Source of the DNA: Paracoccaceae bacterium
GTDB lineage: Bacteria; Pseudomonadota; Alphaproteobacteria; Rhodobacterales; Rhodobacteraceae
Direction: 5' to 3'
DNA length: 9,533 bases
NCBI GenBank assembly: GCA_007129775.1
Contig: SKUV01000351.1
Location: 1 to 9,533 of the forward strand
The notes beneath the pieces were generated by a model. The model searched no databases. It was not told the DNA's origin and worked only from the letters and a program-made list of their open reading frames with translations. The position numbers and the translations under genes were made by a program. Positions 1 through 6,637 of the stretch are shown piece by piece (positions within the stretch are counted from its first letter, which is position 1; the number at the start of each line of letters is the position of its first letter).

Positions 1-644
1 ACGCAGCGCGCGCCGGCGGCGAAGGCGGCCGCGGCCTCGGCGCCGGTGCAATCGCTGTGCCCAAGGCTGACGATCGCCCCGGCCGCCACCAGCCGTGCGA
101 TCTGCCCGGGCGTCGCGGCCGCGGGCGCAAGCGTCACCATCAGCGCCGGCAGCGCGCGCGCGGCCTCGCACAGGTGGGCCAGATCGGCCTCGCTCATCGG
201 ACGGATCAGGGCCGGATCATGGGCGCCCGCGCGCCGCGGGTCCAGATGCGGGCCCTCCAGATGCAGGCCCAGAAACCCGGGCAGGCCGGCCCGTGCCGCG
301 GCGATGCCTTCGGCGATGGCCGCCGCCGTGGCCTCGGGCGTGTCGGTGATCAGCGTGGGCATCAGCCCGGTGGTGCCGAGCGCGGCATGGGCCTCGATCA
401 TCGTGGCGATGGCGCCGGGGCGGGCGCCGAGCATCACGCCGCCGCCGCCATTGACCTGCAGATCCAGAAACCCCGGCGCCAGCGTGCCGCCGGCCAGCGC
501 CACCCGCGCCGCCCCCTCCGGCGCGGCCGCCTCGGGCATCATGCCGGCCACAACGCCCCCCTCGACCAGCAGCGCCGCGCCTCGATGCAGCGCCGCCCCG
601 TCGAAGATCGCGGCGCCGGTGAAGAGCTGCGGCACGCCCACCAT
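1..644 (-). CDS. nagA: N-acetylglucosamine-6-phosphate deacetylase, 3' end outside the window
   Basis: This enzyme hydrolyses N-acetylglucosamine-6-phosphate to glucosamine-6-phosphate and acetate in the cytoplasm, for amino-sugar catabolism and cell-wall recycling. The minus strand stays open from an ATG at 644-642 to the window edge, giving the first 214 residues of a protein usually about 380 long. Visible family signatures are APGFLDLQVNGGGG (residues 56-69, the strand that carries HxH in other amidohydrolases, here Q63 and N65 as is normal for NagA), LGLHLEGPHLD (126-135; E130 matches the metal-binding glutamate) and LGHSDCTG (194-201; H196 matches a metal-binding histidine). The start is fixed by the TGATG overlap with the SIS gene upstream, which implies translational coupling, since no strong ribosome-binding site precedes the ATG. 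Family assignment is firm. The later catalytic residues lie outside the window and cannot be checked. Confidence 0.95.
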   Translation of the reverse strand, partial: MVGVPQLFTGAAIFDGAALHRGAALLVEGGVVAGMMPEAAAPEGAARVALAGGTLAPGFLDLQVNGGGGVMLGARPGAIATMIEAHAALGTTGLMPTLITDTPEATAAAIAEGIAAARAGLPGFLGLHLEGPHLDPRRAGAHDPALIRPMSEADLAHLCEAARALPALMVTLAPAAATPGQIARLVAAGAIVSLGHSDCTGAEAAAAFAAGARC

Positions 645-1678
645 CAGACCGTCGCCGTGACCTTGCGCAGGTTGGGCGGCGTGTCGGGGTTGAGCCCGCG
701 CCGCCGGGCCAGCGCCTCGGCGAATGCGTAGAAGCTCACCGCCACGACCAGCGGCGCGGTCAGCCCGTGGCCGCCCGGCACCGCCGGCAGGTTGACGACG
801 CCCCGCGCCGGCCACGGCCCGGTCAGGAACACATCGGCGCCCTGAGCGGCCAGACGCTCGGCCGTTTCGATCACATGGGGCAGGGCGGCATCCTCCACTC
901 CCAGCGCGAGCACCGGGAAGCGTGTCTTGACCAGCGCCGAGGGGCCGTGCAGGACCTCGGCGGCGGAATAGCTCTCGGCGTGCAGATCACAGGTTTCCTT
1001 GCATTTCAGCGCCATTTCCGCGGCAATCGCGAAGCCCGGTCCGCGGCCCAGCACGAAGGCCCGGTCGGCCCGCACCAGCCGGTCGGCCAGCGCCGACCAA
1101 TCGCAGGCCAGCGCCGCGGCGAACGCCTCGGGCAGGCCGGCGACCGCCGCGCGCAATTCGGCATCGTCCTGCCATTCCGCCAGCAGCGCCAGCCCCGCCA
1201 CGACCGAGGCCACGAAGGTCTTGGTGGCGGCCACGCTATGCTCCGGCCCGGCATGGAGCGACAGGGTATGCGCCGAGACCCCCGAGATCGGCGCGCCTTC
1301 GGAATTGGTGATGGCGATACCCAGCGCCCCTCCCGCCCCGGCCGCGTGCATCATCTCGACGATGTCGGGGCTCTGGCCCGATTGCGAGATGCCGATGGCC
1401 GCTGCCCGCCCCATCCGCAACTGCCGGCGGTAGACCGAGGCCACCGACGGCCCGACCGAGGCCACCGGCACCCCGGCCAATAGCTCCACCGCGTATTTCA
1501 GATAGGCCGCAGCGTGGTCGGACGAGCCGCGCGCCACCGTCACCAGCAGATCGGGATCGAGCGCGCGCAACGTCGCCGCGGCATCGGCCACAGCGGGCAT
1601 GCCGCGGTCCAGAAAGCGGGCGGTGGCGGCGGGGATCTCGGCGATCTCGCGCTTCATATGGGTCTCGGCGGCGCTCAT
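644..1678 (-). CDS. SIS-domain sugar-phosphate deaminase/isomerase (NagB-II / AgaS / GlmS-isomerase type)
   Basis: The 344-residue protein is two SIS domains without the glutaminase domain of GlmS. It probably converts glucosamine-6-phosphate to fructose-6-phosphate plus ammonia. Motifs aligning by eye with the GlmS isomerase half are ARGSSDHAAAYLKY (49-62), the phosphate-binding SQSGQSPDIVEM (98-109), GPEHSVAATKTF (144-155), GRGPGFAIAAEMALKCKE (211-228), HAESYSAAEVLHGP (233-246) and the C-terminal RGLNPDTPPNLRKV (327-340). K339 aligns with the catalytic lysine near the GlmS C-terminus, and E235 and E241 with its conserved glutamates. The start is supported by AAAGGA at 1690-1685, six bases before the ATG; an in-frame ATG at codon 8 is the alternative. 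It lies between the regulator and nagA, so it supplies the step after NagA. Other substrates, such as galactosamine-6-phosphate (AgaS) or fructose-amine phosphates, cannot be excluded. Confidence 0.92.
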   Translation of the reverse strand: MSAAETHMKREIAEIPAATARFLDRGMPAVADAAATLRALDPDLLVTVARGSSDHAAAYLKYAVELLAGVPVASVGPSVASVYRRQLRMGRAAAIGISQSGQSPDIVEMMHAAGAGGALGIAITNSEGAPISGVSAHTLSLHAGPEHSVAATKTFVASVVAGLALLAEWQDDAELRAAVAGLPEAFAAALACDWSALADRLVRADRAFVLGRGPGFAIAAEMALKCKETCDLHAESYSAAEVLHGPSALVKTRFPVLALGVEDAALPHVIETAERLAAQGADVFLTGPWPARGVVNLPAVPGGHGLTAPLVVAVSFYAFAEALARRRGLNPDTPPNLRKVTATV

Positions 1679-1747
1679 GGCCTGTCCTTTCCGTCGCTGG
1701 GCTGGGGTATGGAGGATGTTCGGGCGGGTGGGAAAAGCCGTGCGCCC

Positions 1748-2548
1748 TCAGGATGCGGCCAGCGCCGCCGACAGCGGCGCCGGGGTCTCGTTCCGCGCCG
1801 GTGCGATCTGCAATTCCGCCGCGAAATCATAGGCATCGCCGCGGTAGATCGAGCGCGTCATCTCCACCACCCGGCCCGAGGCGAGGTAGGAGATACGCTC
1901 GATCCGGAGCACCGCCGCGCCCTCGGGCAGATCCAGCAGTTCGGCATCGCGAGGGCCGACATTGGCCGCCGAGATGCGCTGCAGCGCCCGGACCGGCCGC
2001 ATTCCGCGCGCCTCGAGCACCGCATAAAGCGACTGGCTCACCATCGTCGGATCGGGCAGCACTTCGGTCGAGAGCGCGGCGCGTTCGATGGCAAGCGGCA
2101 CCTCGTCGGCCACCCGCACCCGCTCCAGCCGTGCCACCCGGTCCTGCGCGCCAAGGCCCAGTGCCATCATCTCGTCGGGCGTCGGCGTGTGGACCTCGCG
2201 CGAGATCCAGACCGAGCGCGCCGCCATCCCCCGCCGCGCCATATCCTGCGTGAACGACGTCAGTTGCGACAGCGATTGCTCGATCCGCGTCACCGACGAG
2301 GCCACGAAAGTGCCCGATCCGCGCCGCTGCACCAACTGGCCCGCCGCGACCAGGGTCTGCATCGCCTTGCGCACCGTGACGCGCGAGAGCCCCGTCATCC
2401 GGGCGATATCTCGCTCCGAGGGCAGGCTGTCGCCGGGCCGCAGCCGGCCCGCGGCGATGCGGTCGGATATGTGGCGTCCCAGTTGCAGATAGATCGGCCC
2501 CCGCCCGCCGCGCAGGGAGTCCTTCGTCAGAAAGGGGGCGTCGGTCAT
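1748..2548 (-). CDS. GntR-family (HutC subfamily) transcriptional regulator of the amino-sugar operon
   Basis: This is a 266-residue repressor-like protein. An N-terminal winged helix-turn-helix spans about residues 17-84, with IYLQLGRHISDRIAAGRLRPG (broken: IYLQLG 19-24, RLRPGD 35-40), LPSERDIARMTGLSRVTVRK (42-61) and RGSGTFV (76-82). A UTRA effector-binding domain follows at about 100-245 and ends in a YRGDAYDF motif (235-242), typical of HutC/NagR/DasR-type proteins that sense phosphorylated sugars. The frame continues open upstream to 2989, but that part has no family similarity, crosses the likely promoter and would not be transcribed from it, so the ATG at 2548 is preferred. The ribosome-binding site there is weak (CCGGA about ten bases upstream). 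The SIS gene starts 69 bases after its stop codon, so the three genes form an operon. GlcN-6-P or GlcNAc-6-P as inducer is inferred from the neighbours. A NagR name is plausible but unproven. Confidence 0.93.
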   Translation of the reverse strand: MTDAPFLTKDSLRGGRGPIYLQLGRHISDRIAAGRLRPGDSLPSERDIARMTGLSRVTVRKAMQTLVAAGQLVQRRGSGTFVASSVTRIEQSLSQLTSFTQDMARRGMAARSVWISREVHTPTPDEMMALGLGAQDRVARLERVRVADEVPLAIERAALSTEVLPDPTMVSQSLYAVLEARGMRPVRALQRISAANVGPRDAELLDLPEGAAVLRIERISYLASGRVVEMTRSIYRGDAYDFAAELQIAPARNETPAPLSAALAAS

Positions 2549-2606
2549 GGGTTGCGATCCGGGCAAGGCCGCCCCGGACGGCGACTGGCCAGTTGATGGA
2601 GAATTT

Positions 2607-2623
2607 AATACCAAAACAGTACC
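2607..2623 (-). promoter_or_regulatory. Candidate GntR operator: two GGTA(C/T)T half-sites
   Basis: On the minus strand GGTACT (2623-2618) and GGTATT (2612-2607) are direct repeats whose starts lie 11 bases apart, one helical turn. They cover and follow the candidate -10 element, where a repressor would block polymerase. GntR/HutC regulators of amino-sugar genes such as DasR and YvoA bind sites containing TGGT...ACCA arms. These half-sites recall one such arm, but the arrangement here is direct and not palindromic, so the match is weak. Confidence 0.3.
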
Positions 2624-2643
2624 GACGCCGCAGGCAATGTCAA
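2616..2643 (-). promoter_or_regulatory. Candidate sigma-70 promoter of the gntR-SIS-nagA operon
   Basis: On the minus strand a perfect TTGACA (2643-2638) is followed after 16 bases by TACTGT (2621-2616), which keeps the first, second and last bases of the -10 consensus. The area is notably AT-richer than its surroundings. Transcription would begin about 60 bases before the regulator ATG. The assignment is by consensus only; the -10 is imperfect and the spacer is one base short of optimal. Confidence 0.5.
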
Positions 2644-2881
2644 CTGCCGAGCCGCGCCACGGGATGCAGGGCGGCGCGGTGCGACGGCGACTGCGCAGGT
2701 GGCAGCGACGGCCAAAGCGGTGGCGGTTGCGCGGTGCGTTTCCTTGCCGAAGAGGGCCGGCGCGGCTTGCCGTGCGGTCGCTTTCCCGGCCCAGGGTGCC
2801 GATTTCCGGCTTGCCCGAAAGGCCTCGGCCCGCTAATCGGACAGGCCAAGGCGGCGGGCGGGGCCAGCGCCGCGGCGGTAT

Positions 2882-2900
2882 GTGCACCGCATAAGTGCAC
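2882..2900. repeat. Pair of GTGCAC palindromes in the promoter region of the O-antigen ligase gene
   Basis: GTGCAC occurs at 2882-2887 and 2895-2900, 13 bases apart start to start, with CGCATAA between. Because each copy is itself a palindrome, the pair is both a direct and an inverted repeat. Flanking TAT (2879-2881) and ATA (2902-2904) extend the dyad if one base is skipped on the right. It lies 72 bases before the proposed GTG start, where an operator could sit. No regulator is identified. Confidence 0.3.
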
Positions 2901-2971
2901 GATATCGGCCGCGCCGGCCTCCGGTGGCCTGAAGTATTGGCATTTGAACGCATATTGAAAGCAGCAGGACC

Positions 2972-4435
2972 GTGACAGATTTCACGCAAGAGAGCGGTCG
3001 CGCAGGCGCCCGATCAACCGACCGCCGGTCGCGCAGCCGCGGCCGGAATGCGGCGAGCGGCGGCGAAAGCTATACGCGGATGAACGACCGGCTGGGCTAT
3101 GTGCTGGTGGCGCTGGTCCTGTTGGCGGTGGTGCCGCAGGCCAGCAACCCGCCCGTGTGGTGGCTGCTCGTGTCGCTCCTGATCGCGATCATCGGCGCGT
3201 GGCACCTGCTGCGGGGCGCGTTTCTGGTGCCCGAGCGCCCGCTGCAGGCAATGCAGCACCGCACGCTTCTGATGCTGATCCTGACGATACCTTTCGTTGC
3301 GCTGGTGCAGGCGCTGCCGGTCGCGCAGGTCCTGCCGGCCGCCCTGTCGTCACTGCCTGTCGACATCGGCACGCAGCCTTCCACGCTCAGCCTCGTGCCC
3401 ATGGGATCGCTCGCCGGGGCGGTTCGGGTGCTGGCCTATGTGCTTTTTTTCGTGCTGGTGCTGGAGGTGGCAGGGCAGGGCGCGCGGGCCGAGCGGCTGG
3501 GCTGGATCCTGTTCTTCGGCATCGGTCTTCACGCATTCTGGGCGCTGATCGCGCTCAACGCGCTGGATGATTTCACGCCCTGGGGCGAGAAAACCGGCAG
3601 TATCGGCTCTGCGACGGGTTTCTTTCTCAACCGCAATTCCTTTGCGACCTTCCTGAGCTTCGGCCTCGTTCTGGGCCTTGCGCTGCTGATCGAACGGGCG
3701 CGCGCGCCGCGGATCCGGGCGTCGCGCGGGCGCACGCTGACGTCGCCCGAAAATCTGGAGATGGCCGCCATCGGCGGGCTGTGTCTGGTGATGCTGATAA
3801 CCATTTTCGCAACGCAGTCGCGGCTGGGACTCACGGCGACCTTCGCCGGGCTGGCGGTGACGCTGGGCGCGCTGCAACTCAAGGCGGGGGTTCGGGCCAT
3901 GACGGTGGCGTTGCAGGGCGGCATCGCGCTTGTGGTGCTCCTGGTCCTCGGCGTCGCGGCCGGTGGCACCGGCGTGATCGAGCGGGCGATCTTTCTGGTC
4001 GGGGCGATGGAGATACGCCTCGCCATTTACGCGCAGGCGGTCCAGATGATCGCGGAGCGGCCGTTCCTCGGCTGGGGGCTCGATGCCTTCACCCCGGCCT
4101 ACGAGATGACGCGTATTCCGGGCATCCGGACCGACAGGGTGGTGATGCTGGCGCACAGCAGCTATCTGACCAACTGGCTGGAACTGGGGCTTGTCTTCGG
4201 CAGCGTGACCATCCTGTGCGGCGCGATGGTCGCGGTAGGGCTGGTGCGCCGGCTGATGCAACGCAAGACCCATATCGCAATGCCTGCCGCCGCGCTGGGT
4301 GTTCTGGTGGTGGCCGCGGTCCATTCGACGATGGATTTCAGCCTCGAGATCCCGGCCAATACTCTGGCTTTCCTCGCGATTGTCGGGCTGGGCCTCGCAC
4401 GGCGCCGGCGCGCGGACCGCTCCGCCGACAGCTAA
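2972..4435 (+). CDS. O-antigen ligase / Wzy-type polysaccharide polymerase family membrane protein
   Basis: This polytopic inner-membrane protein belongs to the WaaL/Wzy/ExoQ-like family, which joins or polymerises lipid-linked glycans on the periplasmic side. Hydrophobic segments run from about residue 41 to 475 (roughly 10-12 helices). Family signatures are GFFLNRNSFATFL (216-228), TQSRLGL (281-287), AERPFLGWGLDAFTPAYE (361-378), AHSSYLTNWLELGL (394-407, with H395 in the large periplasmic loop as in WaaL proteins) and VHSTMDFSLEIPAN (450-463). The GTG at 2972 gives 487 residues with a 36-residue Arg/Ser-rich head before the first helix. The ATG at 3080 (codon 37) starts just before that helix and is a serious alternative, because the AGGA ahead of the GTG lies only two bases from it. 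No glycosyltransferase or flippase gene is adjacent, so the substrate (LPS O-chain, exopolysaccharide or other glycan) cannot be told. Confidence 0.85.
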   Translation: MTDFTQESGRAGARSTDRRSRSRGRNAASGGESYTRMNDRLGYVLVALVLLAVVPQASNPPVWWLLVSLLIAIIGAWHLLRGAFLVPERPLQAMQHRTLLMLILTIPFVALVQALPVAQVLPAALSSLPVDIGTQPSTLSLVPMGSLAGAVRVLAYVLFFVLVLEVAGQGARAERLGWILFFGIGLHAFWALIALNALDDFTPWGEKTGSIGSATGFFLNRNSFATFLSFGLVLGLALLIERARAPRIRASRGRTLTSPENLEMAAIGGLCLVMLITIFATQSRLGLTATFAGLAVTLGALQLKAGVRAMTVALQGGIALVVLLVLGVAAGGTGVIERAIFLVGAMEIRLAIYAQAVQMIAERPFLGWGLDAFTPAYEMTRIPGIRTDRVVMLAHSSYLTNWLELGLVFGSVTILCGAMVAVGLVRRLMQRKTHIAMPAAALGVLVVAAVHSTMDFSLEIPANTLAFLAIVGLGLARRRRADRSADS

Positions 4436-4507
4436 GGCGCGGCCCGAAAGGCGCGCTGCCAAAGGCAGTCGGAAAGTGGGGCGCCATCATGCCGAAGCCT
4501 CGGCAGG

Positions 4508-4524
4508 CGGGCGGCTGTCGCCCG
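4508..4524. terminator. Weak hairpin in the gap between convergent genes
   Basis: The 172-base gap 4436-4607 separates the convergent ligase and M20 genes. CGGGCG (4508-4513) and CGCCCG (4519-4524) form a six-base-pair stem with a five-base loop. A second small stem, CTGCC/GGCAG, lies at 4456-4468. Neither is followed by a run of T on either strand, so intrinsic termination is doubtful and Rho-dependent termination is equally possible. In such GC-rich DNA short stems arise easily by chance. Confidence 0.2.
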
Positions 4525-4607
4525 TGCGGCGCCTGCGGGGTGGAGCAAGCCGCGGCGGGCCCGTCCCGCCCGCGCACTTCGGTCGCCCGCCCCGGCTGCC
4601 AGCCCGC

Positions 4608-5996
4608 TCAGCGTGCGAGGGCGGCGAGGATGCGCACCCAGCTCCGGATGCCCTTGTGAAAGCTCTGCAGGTCGTATTTCTCGTTCGGCGAATGGATCTG
4701 GTCATCGTTGCGGCCAAAGCCGATCAGCATCGAATCCATCCCCAGTTCGGTCTTGAAATAGCCCGCCACGGGGATCGAGCCACCGGCGCCCACGAACGCC
4801 GCCTCGCGCGGCCATTCGTCCGACAGCGCCCGGCGCGCGGCTTCGAAGGCGGGATGCGAAAGCGCCATCTGTGCGGCCGGAGAGGCCCCGTGCGGCGCGA
4901 ATTCCACCGTGCAATCGGGCGGCAGCATCGCCTCCACATGCGCCCGGAACGCCGCCCGCACCGCGGCCGGATCCTGCTGGCCGACCAGCCGGAAGCTGAC
5001 CTTGGCGCGGGCCTCGGCCGGCAGCACCGTCTTGAAGCCCGCGCCGGTATAGCCGCCGCTGATGCCGTTGAATTCGCAGGTCGGGCGCGACCAGATCATC
5101 TCGAGCGGGCTGCGCCCGGTCTCGCCCGCCGGATGCGACAGGCCAACACCGCCCAGAAAGGCATCTGCGTCGAAACCCAAACCCTGCCACTGGCGCGCGA
5201 TCTCTTCGGGCAACTCGGCCACGCCGTCATAGAAGCCGGGCAATGTCACCCGGTCCTGATCGTCGTGCAGGGCCGACAGGATGCGGCTGAGCACCCGGAT
5301 CGGATTGGCCGCGATGCCCCCGAAGCTGCCGGAATGCAAATCGCGGTCGGCGGCGCGAATCGTGACCTCCTCACCCACGAGGCCGCGCAGCATTGTGGTG
5401 ATGGCCGGGGTCTGGGCGTCGAACATCACGGTGTCGCAGATCAGCGCGATGTCGCGGTGCAACTCTTCGGCATTCTCGCGCAGGAAGGGCACGAGGCTGG
5501 GCGAGCCCGATTCCTCTTCCCCCTCCAGAAAGATCGAGATCGGCATCGGCAGGCGGCCATGCACCGCGATCCATGCGCGGCAGGCCTCGATGAAGGTCAT
5601 CAACTGGCCCTTGTCGTCGCAGGCGCCGCGGGCGCGGATCACGCGGCCTGCGGGTGTCTCTTCCACCGCCGGGTCGAACGGGTCGCGGTGCCACAGATCC
5701 AGCGGGTCCACCGGCTGCACATCGTAATGGCCGTAGAACAGAAGCGACGGCCCGTCGCCGGTCTCGCCGGCATGGGCCACCACCATCGGGTGTCCCGGCG
5801 TCGCGCGCTTGTCCGCCGTCATGCCGAGGCTTTCCAGATCTGCCACCAGCGCATCCGCCGCCCGGTCGCAATCCGCCTTGTAGGCCGGATCGGTGGAGAT
5901 CGACGGGATGCGCAGCAGCGCCATGAGCCGGTCCAGCGCGGCCTCCAGCGTGGCATCGACATGGGTCAGAACCGGGGTCGGATCGGGCGAGGGCAT
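4608..5996 (-). CDS. M20 family metallopeptidase (dipeptidase / CNDP-like)
   Basis: This 462-residue cytoplasmic di-zinc (or di-manganese) hydrolase probably cleaves dipeptides or related amide bonds. All expected ligands are visible: H90 and catalytic-support D92 in YGHYDVQP (88-95), bridging D127 in ACDDKG, general-base E161 and metal-binding E162 in LEGEEESGS (157-165), D188 in ICDT, and H435 in HSPNEKY near the C-terminus. The lid/dimerisation domain lies at about 205-375 and contains HSGSFGG (221-227; its histidine contributes to the partner's active site in carnosinase-like enzymes). Length and motif spacing match intact CNDP2/ArgE-DapE-like dipeptidases, and there is no signal peptide. 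GGAG at 6005-6002, five bases before the ATG, supports the start. It is transcribed divergently from the small secreted protein gene and convergently with the ligase gene, so it is probably monocistronic. The exact substrate is not readable from sequence. Confidence 0.95.
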   Translation of the reverse strand: MPSPDPTPVLTHVDATLEAALDRLMALLRIPSISTDPAYKADCDRAADALVADLESLGMTADKRATPGHPMVVAHAGETGDGPSLLFYGHYDVQPVDPLDLWHRDPFDPAVEETPAGRVIRARGACDDKGQLMTFIEACRAWIAVHGRLPMPISIFLEGEEESGSPSLVPFLRENAEELHRDIALICDTVMFDAQTPAITTMLRGLVGEEVTIRAADRDLHSGSFGGIAANPIRVLSRILSALHDDQDRVTLPGFYDGVAELPEEIARQWQGLGFDADAFLGGVGLSHPAGETGRSPLEMIWSRPTCEFNGISGGYTGAGFKTVLPAEARAKVSFRLVGQQDPAAVRAAFRAHVEAMLPPDCTVEFAPHGASPAAQMALSHPAFEAARRALSDEWPREAAFVGAGGSIPVAGYFKTELGMDSMLIGFGRNDDQIHSPNEKYDLQSFHKGIRSWVRILAALAR

Positions 5997-6078
5997 GGCG
6001 TCTCCGCGAATTCGGGGTGGGTCGGGATGCCGAGCCTAGCGCAGGATCCCCCCGAGCGAAAGCCGAGCGCGGCGCAGG

Positions 6079-6107
6079 CAAGCGCCCTCACGGCCGGACG
6101 GCGCTTG
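6079..6107. repeat. Perfect 8-base inverted repeat between divergent genes
   Basis: CAAGCGCC (6079-6086) and GGCGCTTG (6100-6107) are exact reverse complements separated by 13 bases, and a further GG/CC pair is available if two bases bulge. It sits in the 210-base region between the M20 gene and the small secreted protein gene, about 83 bases upstream of the M20 start codon. It could be an operator for either gene or a leader hairpin. No T-run follows, so it is not a standard terminator. Confidence 0.35.
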
Positions 6108-6138
6108 TGCCAGGTGGCGAACACGATTGCTTGGGCCT

Positions 6139-6169
6139 TTGACAAAGCGGTTCAGTTTCACGCGATCAT
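6139..6169 (+). promoter_or_regulatory. Candidate promoter of the small secreted protein gene
   Basis: A perfect TTGACA (6139-6144) is followed after 19 bases by GATCAT (6164-6169), which matches four of six -10 positions. The 19-base spacer is long, which weakens the call. Transcription would start near 6176, leaving a leader of about 30 bases that holds the ribosome-binding site. Confidence 0.4.
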
Positions 6170-6206
6170 GGGCTAAAGACCCGCGCAAACTGCAAAGGAC
6201 CGACCA

Positions 6207-6617
6207 ATGCGAACCCGCCTTTCCGCAGCCCTGCTGGCCCTGCCGCTCGCCGCTCTGCCGATCCTGCCCGCCGCCGCGCAGGACGCGCCGAGCGAGGTGA
6301 CGCGCGCCGACGGGGTCGAGATCACCCTGCATCGTTTCGGCTGGCTCCGCGGCGATGATCTCGCCATGCTGGAAGCCATCGCCCGGAGTGCCGAAGCCCG
6401 CATGATGCTTCTCGGCCCCGGCGGCGATTTCGCCGCGCTGGCGCTGGCACCCGCCGAGGGGCTGCTGGCCGGCGAGGGGGTCAGTGCCAGCGCGCAGGCG
6501 GTGGCGCAACTGCCCGATGCCCGGACCGCGCGCGACCGTGCGCTCGAATTGTGCAACGGCGCGCGCCGGGGCGGGCAGCCCTGCGTTGTGGTGCTCGAGG
6601 TGGCGCCCCTGCGCTAG
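6207..6617 (+). CDS. Small exported protein of unknown function
   Basis: The protein has 136 residues. A clear Sec signal peptide is visible: positive MRTR, a hydrophobic core of Leu/Ala (residues 5-20) and a PAAAQDA cleavage region near residues 23-26, so the mature product would be a periplasmic or secreted protein of about 110 residues. No lipobox cysteine follows the signal. The mature part has only two cysteines, C116 and C126, ten apart within LELCNGARRGGQPCVVVLEV, which suggests a disulfide-linked hairpin at the C-terminus. I recognise no enzyme motif and do not assign a family. AAAGGA at 6194-6199, seven bases before the ATG, gives firm support for the start. It has its own candidate promoter and a downstream terminator, so it is probably transcribed alone. 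Expression is plausible from codon use, but the role is unknown. Confidence 0.8.
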   Translation: MRTRLSAALLALPLAALPILPAAAQDAPSEVTRADGVEITLHRFGWLRGDDLAMLEAIARSAEARMMLLGPGGDFAALALAPAEGLLAGEGVSASAQAVAQLPDARTARDRALELCNGARRGGQPCVVVLEVAPLR

Positions 6618-6637
6618 GGCCTTGGCGCCGCGCGCTG

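Larger units (their letters stand above)
2549..2971. other. 423-base intergenic gap between gntR and the O-antigen ligase gene
   Basis: This non-coding stretch separates divergent genes. The side next to gntR holds the promoter and half-sites described separately. The middle (about 2650-2870) is very GC-rich and shows no gene I can support; open frames crossing it have no recognisable protein features. The side near 2880-2960 turns AT-richer and holds a GTGCAC pair and probably the promoter for the plus-strand gene, though I could not identify a convincing -35/-10 pair. Confidence 0.6.

Noticed and set aside
46..731. Overlapping plus-strand frames opposite nagA
   Set aside because: The minus strand gives clear NagA motifs here; the plus-strand frames have none.
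1514..2596. Plus-strand open frame of 360 codons over the SIS and GntR genes
   Set aside because: It spans two intact opposite-strand genes and their gap. The composition is Arg/His-rich and there is no supported start.
2547..2958. Small plus-strand frames in the gap before the ligase gene
   Set aside because: Two overlapping frames of about 115-120 codons exist, but both are Arg/Gly/Pro-rich, lack convincing ribosome-binding sites and show no domain or signal peptide.
2549..2989. N-terminal extension of the GntR protein (147 extra codons)
   Set aside because: The extension has no family similarity and would be transcribed from upstream of the TTGACA promoter. The ATG at 2548 gives a normal-length regulator.
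4299..6176. Very long plus-strand open frame (625 codons) over the end of the ligase gene and the whole M20 gene
   Set aside because: It runs antisense to an intact M20 peptidase with all metal ligands. Its translation is Arg/His/Gln-rich with no domain, as expected for antisense frames in GC-rich DNA.
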